From Lachnospiraceae bacterium (lineage in GTDB: Bacteria; Bacillota; Clostridia; Lachnospirales; Lachnospiraceae), in assembly GCA_021772075.1 (NCBI GenBank), contig JAETNQ010000007.1:1-64000 (forward strand): a stretch of DNA of 64,000 nucleotides. Reading direction: 5' to 3'. The notes below the pieces were generated by a model. That model saw nothing but the letters and a program-made list of their open reading frames with translations, did no database searches and had not been told where the DNA came from. Positions 49,751-58,236 of this stretch are shown here, piece by piece. The position numbers and the translations under genes are program-made. Numbering within the stretch: the stretch's first letter is position 1; each line of letters begins with the position of its first letter.

Positions 49751-50539
49751 ATGAGCAGTGTACAGTTGTTGGATAAAACGCGTAAGATAGGGAAGCTGTT
49801 GCATAATAACAGTTCGAGCAAAGTGGTTTTTAACGATATTTGCAATATTTTATGCGAGATTTTATCCTCCAATGTACTCGTAATCAGCAGAAAGGGAAAG
49901 GTTCTCGGAGTAGGGGCCGCCCCGGGGATGGGGTCAATCAACGAACTGATTGCGGAAAAGGTGGGCGGTTTTATTGATGCCATGCTGAACGAAAGAATGC
50001 TTGCCGTGCTGTCTACGAAAGAAAACGTAAATCTGGAAACCCTTGGCTTTGAAGGCATAGATGTGAGGAAGTTCCAGGCAATCATTACTCCGATCGAAAT
50101 TGCAGGGGAGCGGCTGGGAACGCTTTTTATCTATAAGTGCGACCAGCAATACGATATAGACGATATCATTCTCTGTGAATATGGAACTACCGTGGTCGGC
50201 CTTGAAATGCTACGCGCTGTGAATGAAGAAAGCGCGGAGGAAAGCCGGAAATTGGCGGTGGTGCGGTCCGCAGTCAGTACCCTGTCTTTTACAGAACTGG
50301 AGGCGATTACCCATATTTTCGACGAACTGGGAGGCGTGGAAGGAATCCTGGTGGCAAGCAAGATTGCGGACCGGGTGGGAATTACCCGTTCGGTGATTGT
50401 GAACGCGCTTCGGAAGTTTGAAAGCGCAGGGGTGATCGAATCCCGTTCTTCAGGAATGAAGGGAACATATATCAAAGTTTTAAACGATGCGGTGTTTGGC
50501 GAAATTGAAAAGATAAAGGAAGAAAGCGGAAAGAAATAG
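49751..50539 (+). CDS. codY: GTP-sensing global regulator CodY
   Basis: This 262-residue protein has an N-terminal GAF domain that binds branched-chain amino acids (VQLLDKTRKIGKLLHNNSSSKVVFNDICNILCEILSSNVLVISRKGKVLG) and a C-terminal winged helix-turn-helix (ASKIADRVGITRSVIVNALRKFESAGVIESRSSGMKGTYIKVLN), the most conserved part of the family. When GTP and Ile/Leu/Val are plentiful, CodY represses nutrient-scavenging, motility and sporulation genes. It lies directly upstream of the flagellar operon but is separated from it by a terminator and a new promoter. The start has GGAGGAAAG. Confidence 0.96.
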   Translation: MSSVQLLDKTRKIGKLLHNNSSSKVVFNDICNILCEILSSNVLVISRKGKVLGVGAAPGMGSINELIAEKVGGFIDAMLNERMLAVLSTKENVNLETLGFEGIDVRKFQAIITPIEIAGERLGTLFIYKCDQQYDIDDIILCEYGTTVVGLEMLRAVNEESAEESRKLAVVRSAVSTLSFTELEAITHIFDELGGVEGILVASKIADRVGITRSVIVNALRKFESAGVIESRSSGMKGTYIKVLNDAVFGEIEKIKEESGKK

Positions 50540-50563
50540 ATGGAATGGATGCCGTCTGGATAT

Positions 50564-50599
50564 AAAAGGATTTAGGAAATTAGTCATAAATCCTTTTTT
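50564..50599 (+). terminator. Intrinsic terminator of codY
   Basis: AAAAGGATTTA pairs with TAAATCCTTTT and runs into T6. It separates codY from the flagellar operon. Confidence 0.88.
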
Positions 50600-50613
50600 A
50601 TTACAAAAAAATC

Positions 50614-50641
50614 TTGTCTTTTTTTATAAATTATTTATAAT
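50614..50641 (+). promoter_or_regulatory. Candidate promoter of the flagellar operon
   Basis: TTGTCT (50614-50619), 16 bases, TATAAT (50636-50641); sigma-A-type. No SigD-type TAAA-N15-GCCGATAA element is seen here. Confidence 0.6.
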
Positions 50642-50696
50642 AGAAGAGAGTGGTCGGTAATACCTTTGAATAGACTGTTGTAAAAAGGAGAGTATC

Positions 50697-51086
50697 ATGT
50701 TTAATACGAGCGTATTTGATTACATTAACGTGCTGCAGAAAACGGCCGACGCAGCCTGGATCCGCAACGATGTGATAGCCAATAATATAGCGAATGCTAC
50801 AACGCCTGGTTATAAAAGGCAGGATATTGCGTTTGAGGATGAATTGTCCAAGGCATTGAGGCATTCAAGGTATAAATCAATGGATGCGAAGGTTGCTGAT
50901 TTAAAAGTGAATCGGTTAAAACCCCGTACATATACGGATTCGGCCAATTATTCCTACCGCATGGACGGTAATAATGTGGATATTGAAACGGAAAACGTAA
51001 CGCTGGCGGCGAACCAGCTGAAGTATAACGGGTTGACGGAATGCCTGAACCAGGAATTCAAGAATCTGCAGGCAGTTATGAAATAA
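50697..51086 (+). CDS. flgB: Flagellar basal-body rod protein FlgB
   Basis: This 129-residue protein forms part of the proximal rod that joins the MS ring to the hook. The N-terminal motif NDVIANNIANATTPGYKRQDIAFED is the rod/hook-family signature, and the C-terminal helix (NVDIETENVTLAANQLKYNGLTECLNQEFKNLQAVMK) pairs with it in the assembled rod. Length matches the family. It is the first gene of the flagellar operon, with AAGGAG before the ATG and flgC 18 bases downstream. Confidence 0.95.
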   Translation: MFNTSVFDYINVLQKTADAAWIRNDVIANNIANATTPGYKRQDIAFEDELSKALRHSRYKSMDAKVADLKVNRLKPRTYTDSANYSYRMDGNNVDIETENVTLAANQLKYNGLTECLNQEFKNLQAVMK

Positions 51087-51104
51087 AAGTGAGGAGAGGG
51101 GTAT

Positions 51105-51551
51105 ATGAGTATTTTTTCATCGTTTAATATTAATTCGTCCGGTTTGACGGCACAAAGATACCGCATGGATATTATTTCCCAGAATATCGCGAATGCGAAT
51201 ACAACACGTACTGCGGACGGAACGCCTTACCGAAGGAAAGTGGTTACTTTTGCGGAAAAAAATTCCCATACGCCGTTCAGCCGCGTGCTGAAATTATCAA
51301 GGGATAAATATTCGGGAGATGGCGTGAAGGTAGACGGGGTGCATGAAGATATGGAAACGGATTTGACGATGGTATACGATCCTTCCCACCCGGATGCGGA
51401 TGAAAACGGATATGTGATGTATCCCAATGTCAATATTATTACGGAAATGACGAACATGATTGATGCCAGCAGGGCATATGAGGCCAATTCCACGGCTTTC
51501 AATGCAAGCAAAGCGATGGCGATGAAGGGATTAGAAATCGGGAAGGCGTAA
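51105..51551 (+). CDS. flgC: Flagellar basal-body rod protein FlgC
   Basis: This 148-residue rod protein begins SIFSSFNINSSGLTAQRYRMDIISQNIANANTTRTADGTPYRRK, the FlgC form of the rod signature. It ends with the paired helix NVNIITEMTNMIDASRAYEANSTAFNASKAMAMKGLEIGKA. It stacks with FlgB, FlgF and FliE in the proximal rod. GAGGAGAGG precedes the ATG. Confidence 0.95.
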   Translation: MSIFSSFNINSSGLTAQRYRMDIISQNIANANTTRTADGTPYRRKVVTFAEKNSHTPFSRVLKLSRDKYSGDGVKVDGVHEDMETDLTMVYDPSHPDADENGYVMYPNVNIITEMTNMIDASRAYEANSTAFNASKAMAMKGLEIGKA

Positions 51552-51586
51552 TAAACAAGTAAAAGGGTCTTAAAATGGAGGGAAAT

Positions 51587-51910
51587 ATGGATATTTCATC
51601 ACTTTACAGCATAGGGTCGCCCGCCATCAGGCAGGCGGCTGAGAACAGTCCGATCGGGAAAAAAGTATTGGAAAAACCGGATTTGTCTTTTGACAGTGTT
51701 TTGAAGAAAGCCGTAGAGAATATAAATACCACTAATAGTTATCTGTCAGATATGGAAAATGAGGAAATCAGATGGGCGCTGGGAGAGACAAACAGCACCC
51801 ATGAGTTATCTGTTGCGATGAACAAAGCGGCAACGGCGCTGCAGTATACCGTCGCGGTTCGTGATAAATTGCTGGAAGCATATAAAGAACTTATGCAGAT
51901 ACAAATCTAA
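51587..51910 (+). CDS. fliE: Flagellar hook-basal body complex protein FliE
   Basis: This 107-residue protein is the adaptor between the MS ring and the rod. The conserved C-terminal half reads FDSVLKKAVENINTTNSYLSDMENEEIRWALGETNSTHELSVAMNKAATALQYTVAVRDKLLEAYKELMQIQI. The ATG at 51587 has GGAGGG four bases upstream. The in-frame ATG at 51575 (AAAGGG eight bases upstream) would add MEGN and cannot be excluded. Confidence 0.93.
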   Translation: MDISSLYSIGSPAIRQAAENSPIGKKVLEKPDLSFDSVLKKAVENINTTNSYLSDMENEEIRWALGETNSTHELSVAMNKAATALQYTVAVRDKLLEAYKELMQIQI

Positions 51911-51948
51911 AAAATCTGATGAAGAAAATCAGATAAGGAGACAGAACG

Positions 51949-53550
51949 ATGGCAGATAGATTGAAAGGGCTTTTAAATAAAGTTCTTGAATGGTGGAATA
52001 AGTTTACGGCAAAACAGAAAACAATTATTATTTCGGCCGCTGCAGGCATCGTACTGGCGATTGCGGTTCTTGCGGCAGTGCTGACCAGGCCCCAGTATGT
52101 ATCCCTGATACAGTGCGAGACGACGAAACAGGCGTCCCAGGTAGTGGAATTACTGGAAGGGGATGGGATTACTTATACGGTTTCCAGCGACGGCCTGCAG
52201 GTGAAGGTTCTGGAGAAGCAGGTATCGGATGCTGAACTTCTTCTGGGAGCGAACGATATCCGTTCCGATACATATAGCATTGATAATGTGACGGATGGAG
52301 GCTTCAGCACAACCGAATCGGATAAGCAGAAAAAATATCAGCTTTATATGGAGAATAAGCTGGAGAAACAGTTTATAGGCATGTTTTCCGCAGTTAAGAG
52401 CGCGAAAGTAGAACTTTCCATTGCCGAGAATGACGGGACTCTGATCTCTTCGGAAGAAGAGTCTTTTGCCAGCGTAGTATTGGAACTGGACGGCGAATTT
52501 ACAGGCGATAACGCAGCATTTCTGGCCAGGGCGATAGCGACGGCGATCGGCAATAAAACGACGAATAATATCGTAATTATGGATGCCGAAGGGAATATGC
52601 TTTTTTCCGGCGATGAGAATTATACAATGTCAGGGATGGCTACTTCCCAGCTCAATGTAAAAGCACAGGCTGAGAATCTTGTCAAAAATGAAGTAAAGAG
52701 AGTTTTGCTTGGAACCAATGAGTTTGACAACGTAGAGGTTGCAAGCAATTTGTCGTTGGATTTTTCCTCATCGGAGTCTACAGAGCATACGTATACGCCG
52801 GCGGACGGACAGTCGCAGGGGCTGTTGAGCCATGAGGATATTTTCAGTTCGGAGAGTACGAATTCCAGCGGCGGCCCTCCTGGAACGGATTCCAATACGG
52901 AAAACAATACTACATACCAGTTTCAGAATTCGGCGGACAGCAATGAGACGGTGAGCGAGCAATCCAGGGATTATGTGCCGAACGAGACGATTATCAACAA
53001 GACGATCCCGGCAGGGCTGATTGTGTATGGGGATTCTTCTATTTCCGTTACAGCTATTGATTATAATGTGGTAAGAGAAGAAGATGCAAGCAGCCAGGGG
53101 CTTCTTGACGGCATAACATGGGAGGAGTATAAGGCTTCGAACCAGGGAAGAACAAAAATAGATGTAGACCAGGATCTGTACAGCGTCGTAGCCAATGCCA
53201 CGGGGATCAGCACGGATAATATTACTATTCTGGCATACAGGGAAAATGTGTTCTTTGACCGGGAAGGTTTCAGGGTATCCGCTACGGATGTCGTGCAGGT
53301 GGCTTTGATTGTTGTCATACTGGCGTTGCTGGGTTTTGTCGTGTTCAGAAGCATGCGCGGCGAGAAAGAGGAAGTGCAGGACGAGGAACTGTCGGTGGAA
53401 TCCCTGCTTCAGTCTGTTCCTGAGGACAGAGAGGATATTGTTTTTGACGATCAATCCGAGACCAGGAAGCTGATCGATAAATTTGTGGATGAAAATCCTG
53501 AAGCAGCTGCCAGTCTGCTGAGAAACTGGCTCAATGAGGACTGGGGGTAG
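51949..53550 (+). CDS. fliF: Flagellar MS-ring protein FliF
   Basis: This 533-residue protein forms the MS ring. A first membrane segment lies at about residues 25-45 (TIIISAAAGIVLAIAVLAAVL). The periplasmic ring-building motifs include YVSLIQCETTKQASQVVELLEGDGITYTV, the YMENKLEKQFIGMF region, a Ser/Thr-rich variable loop, and NETIINKTIPAGLIVYGD. The second membrane segment follows at about residues 443-463 (DVVQVALIVVILALLGFVVFRSM). The cytoplasmic tail ends VDENPEAAASLLRNWLNEDWG, the FliG-binding helix. It is 6 bases upstream of fliG. Confidence 0.95.
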   Translation: MADRLKGLLNKVLEWWNKFTAKQKTIIISAAAGIVLAIAVLAAVLTRPQYVSLIQCETTKQASQVVELLEGDGITYTVSSDGLQVKVLEKQVSDAELLLGANDIRSDTYSIDNVTDGGFSTTESDKQKKYQLYMENKLEKQFIGMFSAVKSAKVELSIAENDGTLISSEEESFASVVLELDGEFTGDNAAFLARAIATAIGNKTTNNIVIMDAEGNMLFSGDENYTMSGMATSQLNVKAQAENLVKNEVKRVLLGTNEFDNVEVASNLSLDFSSSESTEHTYTPADGQSQGLLSHEDIFSSESTNSSGGPPGTDSNTENNTTYQFQNSADSNETVSEQSRDYVPNETIINKTIPAGLIVYGDSSISVTAIDYNVVREEDASSQGLLDGITWEEYKASNQGRTKIDVDQDLYSVVANATGISTDNITILAYRENVFFDREGFRVSATDVVQVALIVVILALLGFVVFRSMRGEKEEVQDEELSVESLLQSVPEDREDIVFDDQSETRKLIDKFVDENPEAAASLLRNWLNEDWG

Positions 53551-53556
53551 AAGATA

Positions 53557-54573
53557 ATGGCCAGAGCCACAGAGGAGAAGATTACAGGTCTGCAGAAGGC
53601 GGCGATTCTTTTAATTGCGCTGGGGCCGGAAAGATCGGCTTTGATTTTTAAGCATTTAAAAGAAGATGAAATAGAAGAACTGACGTTAGAGATTGCGAAT
53701 ACAAGAAGCGTCACGCCGCAGTTAAAAGAAGAAATCATAGAAGAATTTTATCAGGTGTGTCTGGCGCAGCAATATATTGCGGAAGGCGGTATCGGTTATG
53801 CGAAGGAACTGCTGGAAAAGGCGCTTGGCTCCGACAAGGCGATGGATGTGATCAGCAAGCTGACGGCATCGCTCCAGGTAAAGCCGTTCGAGTTTGTGCG
53901 AAAAACGGATGCATCCCAGCTTTTGAACTTTATTCAGGATGAACATCCACAGACAATCGCACTGATTATGTCATATTTATCTCCGGCGCAGTCGTCGATG
54001 ATCCTTTCCGCCCTTCCGCCCGAACGGCAGGCGGACGTGGCAAAGCGTATCGCGGTGATGGACAGAACAAGCCCGGATGTGATCAAAGAGGTGGAGAAAG
54101 TATTGGAATCAAAGCTGTCAACTTTAGTCAACCAGGATTATACCATTATTGGCGGTGTAGACGCTGTGGTAGAGATTTTGAATACGGTAGACAGGGGTAC
54201 GGAGAAACATATTATGGAAACCCTGGAAATCGAAGAACCGGAATTGGCAGACGAAATCAGGAAAAAGATGTTCGTCTTCGAAGATATCCTGCTGCTTGAC
54301 GACAGAGCGATACAGAGGGTACTCAGGGATGTGGACAACAACGACTTGGCGATTGCGCTTAAGGGTTCTAACGAACAGGTGCAGAATGCCATCTTCAATA
54401 ATATGTCCAAACGTTTGGCCGTAATGATCAAGGAAGATATGGAATTTATGGGTCCGGTACGTATGAAGGATGTAGAAGAAGCGCAGCAGAAGATTGTTAA
54501 TATTATCAGGAAACTGGAAGATTCTGCTGAAATCGTTATTTCCAGAGGCGGAGGTGACGAGATTGTTATATAA
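53557..54573 (+). CDS. fliG: Flagellar motor switch protein FliG
   Basis: This 338-residue C-ring protein couples stator force to rotation and binds FliF and FliM. The N-terminal domain is TGLQKAAILLIALGPERSALIFKHLKEDEIEELTLEIA, the middle domain has EHPQTIALIMSYLSPAQSSMILSALPPERQADVAKRIA, and the C-terminal torque helix lies in DDRAIQRVLRDVDNNDLAIALKGSNEQVQNAIFNNMSKR. Length matches the family. Its last bases contain the ribosome binding site and TTG start proposed for fliH. Confidence 0.96.
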   Translation: MARATEEKITGLQKAAILLIALGPERSALIFKHLKEDEIEELTLEIANTRSVTPQLKEEIIEEFYQVCLAQQYIAEGGIGYAKELLEKALGSDKAMDVISKLTASLQVKPFEFVRKTDASQLLNFIQDEHPQTIALIMSYLSPAQSSMILSALPPERQADVAKRIAVMDRTSPDVIKEVEKVLESKLSTLVNQDYTIIGGVDAVVEILNTVDRGTEKHIMETLEIEEPELADEIRKKMFVFEDILLLDDRAIQRVLRDVDNNDLAIALKGSNEQVQNAIFNNMSKRLAVMIKEDMEFMGPVRMKDVEEAQQKIVNIIRKLEDSAEIVISRGGGDEIVI

Positions 54574-55510
54574 TCATACGAATAGTTATAACAATATATA
54601 CAAATTCAATCAGGTCAATCTTCAGTTCGACGATACGCTTCTTATCGATAATAATGAAAAGATAGCGAAAAAGATAGAGTCGTTGGAAACGCAGATGATG
54701 AGGGAAGTCAGGTATGACGGAAACGGGGAAGCGGATCCTCTGGATGGATTTTCCAGCGGCCTGGATCCGGACGAAGTAGAAGCTTTGCTTGGTGAATTAG
54801 AGAATACGCAGGAGGAAGCCGGCGCCCCGGCGCCGTCCCAGAACCAGGAGAAGGAAGAAGCGTTTGAGCCGTTTCAGGATACAGGGGAGGCTTTGTCCCT
54901 GATTTCCGCACAGGCACAGGAAATATTAGCTTCTGCGCGCAAAGAGGCGGACAGCATCAAGTCGGGCGCGCTCGTAGAGGCGCAGGCGGAAATTGAAAAT
55001 CTGCGCCGGAGTACATACGAAGAAGCCAGAACTCAAGGCTATGACGAAGGCTACCACGAAGCCATAGAGCAGGTGGAACAACAGAAGCAGCAGCTTGCGG
55101 ACGAACAGAAACGGCTGGAGGAAGAATACGAGGAACTGGTGCGCGGCCTGGAACCCAAGTTTGTAGAAACGCTGACAGATATTTACGAAAAAGTTTTTCA
55201 GATTGATTTGCAGAAAGAGCATGACATTATCATGCATCTGATCGCATCTACTATGCATAGAATTGAAGGAAACAGCAATTATCTGATTCATGTTTCCAAG
55301 GAGGATTATCCTTATGTGAATATGAAAAAGAATGAAACGCTGCTTTCTTCCGTATCGGCAAATGCTTCGGTGGAACTGGTAGAAGATATGACCCTGGGGC
55401 CGAATGACTGCATTATTGAAACAGACGGGGGGATTTTTGACTGCGGCCTCGGTACGCAGCTGGAAGAACTGACACAGAAGTTAAGGCTATTATCATATAG
55501 GGTGGACTGA
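54563..55510 (+). CDS. fliH: Flagellar assembly protein FliH
   Basis: This 315-residue protein is the regulator of the FliI export ATPase. The middle is a coiled coil with the FliH-type glycine repeats (AQEILASARKEADSIKSGALVEAQAEIENLRRSTYEEARTQGYDEGYHEAIEQ). The C-terminal V-type ATPase E-subunit-like domain follows (FVETLTDIYEKVFQIDLQKEHDIIMHLIASTMHRIEG). The start is read as TTG 54563, eight bases after GGAGG and overlapping the fliG stop by 11 bases. The frame remains open further upstream within fliG, but that sequence has no own ribosome binding site. Confidence 0.85.
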   Translation: MLYNHTNSYNNIYKFNQVNLQFDDTLLIDNNEKIAKKIESLETQMMREVRYDGNGEADPLDGFSSGLDPDEVEALLGELENTQEEAGAPAPSQNQEKEEAFEPFQDTGEALSLISAQAQEILASARKEADSIKSGALVEAQAEIENLRRSTYEEARTQGYDEGYHEAIEQVEQQKQQLADEQKRLEEEYEELVRGLEPKFVETLTDIYEKVFQIDLQKEHDIIMHLIASTMHRIEGNSNYLIHVSKEDYPYVNMKKNETLLSSVSANASVELVEDMTLGPNDCIIETDGGIFDCGLGTQLEELTQKLRLLSYRVD

Positions 55511-55512
55511 CA

Positions 55513-56832
55513 TTGAGAGCATCGGTTAATTTTGTAAAATATGAAAGAGCGGCCGAAGGAATTTTTTATAAGATGAAGGGAAAAGTGGTCAATATTGTAG
55601 GGCTGACCATAGAATCTTTAGGGCCGGAGGCGAAGCTAGGGGATATTTGTTTGATATATCCCGATTCAAAAGAAGAAATGAAGCCGGTCATGGCGGAAGT
55701 AGTGGGCTTTAAAGACAAAAAAACGCTGCTGATGCCGTATGAAGCGGTAGAAGGCATTGGTTTTGGAAGCATGGTGGAGAACACGGGGCTTCCTTTAACG
55801 ATCCAGGTGAGCGAGGATCTGCTGGGACAGACTTTGGATGGGCTGGGCAGGCCTACGGGAGATGCAGCGCCGGTCAATGGAAAGGTGTATTCCGTAGAAG
55901 CGCCGCCGCCGGATCCGATGAGCAGGGATATTATCGAAGATGTGCTTCCGCTCGGAGTAAAGGCGGTAGACGGATTGATTACGATAGGCAAAGGGCAGAG
56001 GATCGGTATTTTTGCCGGTTCGGGCGTAGGCAAATCCACATTGCTCGGCATGTTTGCCAGAAATACGAAGGCGGATATAAATGTGATCGCTTTGATCGGC
56101 GAACGCGGAAGGGAAGTCCGCGAGTTTATAGAAAGGGATTTGGGGCCGGAAGGAATGAAGCGTTCGGTGGTGGTAGTCGCTACATCCGATAAACCGGCTT
56201 TGGAAAGAAATAAAGCGGCAAAGACGGCGACGGCGATCGCGGAGTATTTCAGGGATCAGGGCAAGGACGTTTTGCTTATGATGGATTCCCTGACCCGTTT
56301 TTCCATGGCGCAGAGGGAAATCGGCCTTGCCAGCGGGGAACCGCCGGTATCCAGAGGATATCCTCCCAGTGTTTATTCGGAAATGCCGAAGCTGCTGGAG
56401 AGGGCGGGGCGTTCTAAGACAGGCTCTATTACCGGGCTTTATACCGTGCTGGTGGATGGGGATGACTTTAACGAACCGATCACGGATACGGCGAGAAGCA
56501 TATTGGACGGCCATGTGATGTTAAGCAGGAAGCTGGCTCATAGAAACCATTATCCGGCGATCGATATTCTGCAGAGCATTTCCCGCTGTATGAGCCAGAT
56601 CGCGGACCGGGAGCATAAACAGGCGGCCGGGAAATTGAAAAATGTGCTGGCCACGTATAATGAGGCGGAGGATCTGATCAATATCGGCGCCTATAAGAAT
56701 GGGAGCAATCCGAATATTGATTACGCGATTGAGAAAATAGATGCTGTCAATGCGTTTTTGATGCAGGCGGTGGAAGATAAATTCAGTTTTGAAGAGGCTG
56801 TAAGCATGATGAAAGAGCTTTTTAACGATTAG
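55513..56832 (+). CDS. fliI: Flagellum-specific export ATPase FliI
   Basis: This 439-residue protein is the hexameric ATPase of the flagellar type III secretion apparatus. It has Walker A GIFAGSGVGKST (about residues 163-174), then IALIGERGREVREFIERDLG, Walker B LLMMDSLTRFSMAQREIGLASGEPP and RSILDGHVMLSRKLAHRNHYPAIDILQSISRCM. The start is TTG 55513, 2 bases after the fliH stop, with AGGGTGG upstream. Like fliH, it therefore uses a weak start and is probably translated by coupling. Confidence 0.95.
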   Translation: MRASVNFVKYERAAEGIFYKMKGKVVNIVGLTIESLGPEAKLGDICLIYPDSKEEMKPVMAEVVGFKDKKTLLMPYEAVEGIGFGSMVENTGLPLTIQVSEDLLGQTLDGLGRPTGDAAPVNGKVYSVEAPPPDPMSRDIIEDVLPLGVKAVDGLITIGKGQRIGIFAGSGVGKSTLLGMFARNTKADINVIALIGERGREVREFIERDLGPEGMKRSVVVVATSDKPALERNKAAKTATAIAEYFRDQGKDVLLMMDSLTRFSMAQREIGLASGEPPVSRGYPPSVYSEMPKLLERAGRSKTGSITGLYTVLVDGDDFNEPITDTARSILDGHVMLSRKLAHRNHYPAIDILQSISRCMSQIADREHKQAAGKLKNVLATYNEAEDLINIGAYKNGSNPNIDYAIEKIDAVNAFLMQAVEDKFSFEEAVSMMKELFND

Positions 56833-56840
56833 AGGGATTC

Positions 56841-57287
56841 ATGGCGAAGTTTGTATATAGAATGCAGAACATATTGAATCTGAAGTTAAAACTGGAAGAG
56901 CAGCAAAAAATGGAATTTGCCGCCGCCAGGAAGCGTTTAGATGAAGAAGAGGATAAGCTTCATCTCCTTTTCCGCCGGAAGGCAGGTTATGAAGAAGAAG
57001 GAAGGCGGCTGAGGGAAGATGATCTGAATGTCCAGGACATCCTTGATAACCGAAATGCGTTGATACAGATGGATGATTATATCGCATTTCAACAAATCCA
57101 GGTATCGAAAGCGGAAGCAAAGCTGGAAGAGGAACGGCAGAAACTTCAGGAAGCGGTGCAGGAGAGGAAGATCCAGGAGAAGCTGAGGGAGAATGCTTTT
57201 GAAGTATTTATCAGGGAAGAGAATGCGAGGGAAAGCAAGGAAGTGGATGAGTTAGTCAGCTATACCTATGGACAGAAAAGAAGGTGA
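56841..57287 (+). CDS. fliJ: Flagellar export chaperone FliJ
   Basis: This 148-residue, almost entirely helical coiled-coil protein (MAKFVYRMQNILNLKLKLEEQQKMEFAAARKRLDEEEDKLHLL ...) fits the central stalk of the FliI ATPase by position and composition. Sequence conservation in FliJ is low, so the call rests on start motif, length, coiled coil and placement directly after fliI. Confidence 0.88.
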   Translation: MAKFVYRMQNILNLKLKLEEQQKMEFAAARKRLDEEEDKLHLLFRRKAGYEEEGRRLREDDLNVQDILDNRNALIQMDDYIAFQQIQVSKAEAKLEEERQKLQEAVQERKIQEKLRENAFEVFIREENARESKEVDELVSYTYGQKRR

Positions 57288-57292
57288 AGGAA

Positions 57293-58177
57293 ATGGCAGG
57301 AACTGAAGTAATTACGGATATAGACGCGAAATCCGAGAAGCAAAGGCTGGCCGAAGAGAAGAAAAGGCTGAAAGCAGAGCAGAAGGAACAGAAGAAAGAA
57401 GCAAAGCGCAGGGCAAAAGAGATTGCCATGCAGGAGGAAGAACTGGGGGAAGATGAAGTAGGAGGCGGTGTTCCCGTTTTTCTGGTGACGGCATTAATCG
57501 TGGTCGTTTGGATCGCTATTTTGTGTCTGCTGATCAAATTGGACGTAGGCGGATTCGGTTCCGGCGTATTGACGCCAGTGTTAAAAGATGTGCCGGTGAT
57601 CAGCAAAATACTTCCCGCAGCGGATGAAGAAGTGGTAATCGAGGAAGCGGAAGACGATTCTTACGGCGGCTATACTAATCTGAAAGAAGCAGTGGACTAT
57701 ATTACCGAGCTGGAACTGGAGCTGCAAAGAGCCCAGTCATCAGGAGCCGAGAGTTCCGAGGAACTGGAAAAGCTGAGGGCTGAGGTGGCGAGGTTAAAGA
57801 CTTTCGAGGATAATCAGGTGGAATTCCAAAGAATAAAGACGGAATTCTATGAAGAAGTCATTTATGCGGAAAACGGGCCGGGAGAAGAAGCTTATAAAAA
57901 ATATTATGAGAGTATCGACCCGGCGACGGCGGAATATTTATATAAGCAGGTAGTGCAGCAGGTAGAAGAGAGTAATGAAGTAAAGGAATATGCCCAGGCA
58001 TATTCGGAAATGAAGCCGAAAGCGGCTGCAGGGATTATCGAAGAAATGACGGATAATCTGGCGTTGGCGGCAAGGATCCTTTCCGTGATGAGCGCGGAGG
58101 ACAGAGGCAAGATATTGGAGGCTATGGACGCTAAAGTGGCGGCAAGGCTGACGAAGATTATGGATCCGGAGTACTGA
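57293..58177 (+). CDS. MotE/MgtE_N-like flagellar membrane protein
   Basis: This 294-residue protein has a Lys/Glu-rich cytoplasmic N-terminus (about residues 10-50), one membrane helix (about 58-78, VPVFLVTALIVVVWIAILCLLI) and a coiled coil. The C-terminal domain is like the MgtE intracellular N domain and FliG-type helices (EYAQAYSEMKPKAAAGIIEEMTDNLALAARILSVMSAEDRGKILEAMDAKVAARLTKIM). Similar genes sit between fliJ and fliK in many Firmicutes. The MotE proteins of this shape act as chaperones for stator or motor parts in other bacteria. The ATG at 57293 is preferred over GTG 57284, which overlaps fliJ. Confidence 0.75.
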   Translation: MAGTEVITDIDAKSEKQRLAEEKKRLKAEQKEQKKEAKRRAKEIAMQEEELGEDEVGGGVPVFLVTALIVVVWIAILCLLIKLDVGGFGSGVLTPVLKDVPVISKILPAADEEVVIEEAEDDSYGGYTNLKEAVDYITELELELQRAQSSGAESSEELEKLRAEVARLKTFEDNQVEFQRIKTEFYEEVIYAENGPGEEAYKKYYESIDPATAEYLYKQVVQQVEESNEVKEYAQAYSEMKPKAAAGIIEEMTDNLALAARILSVMSAEDRGKILEAMDAKVAARLTKIMDPEY

Positions 58178-58236
58178 TGATATAATTGCGGTTTTCCGCA
58201 TTTATATAAATATATGAAAGGAAAGGAGGGAACAGG

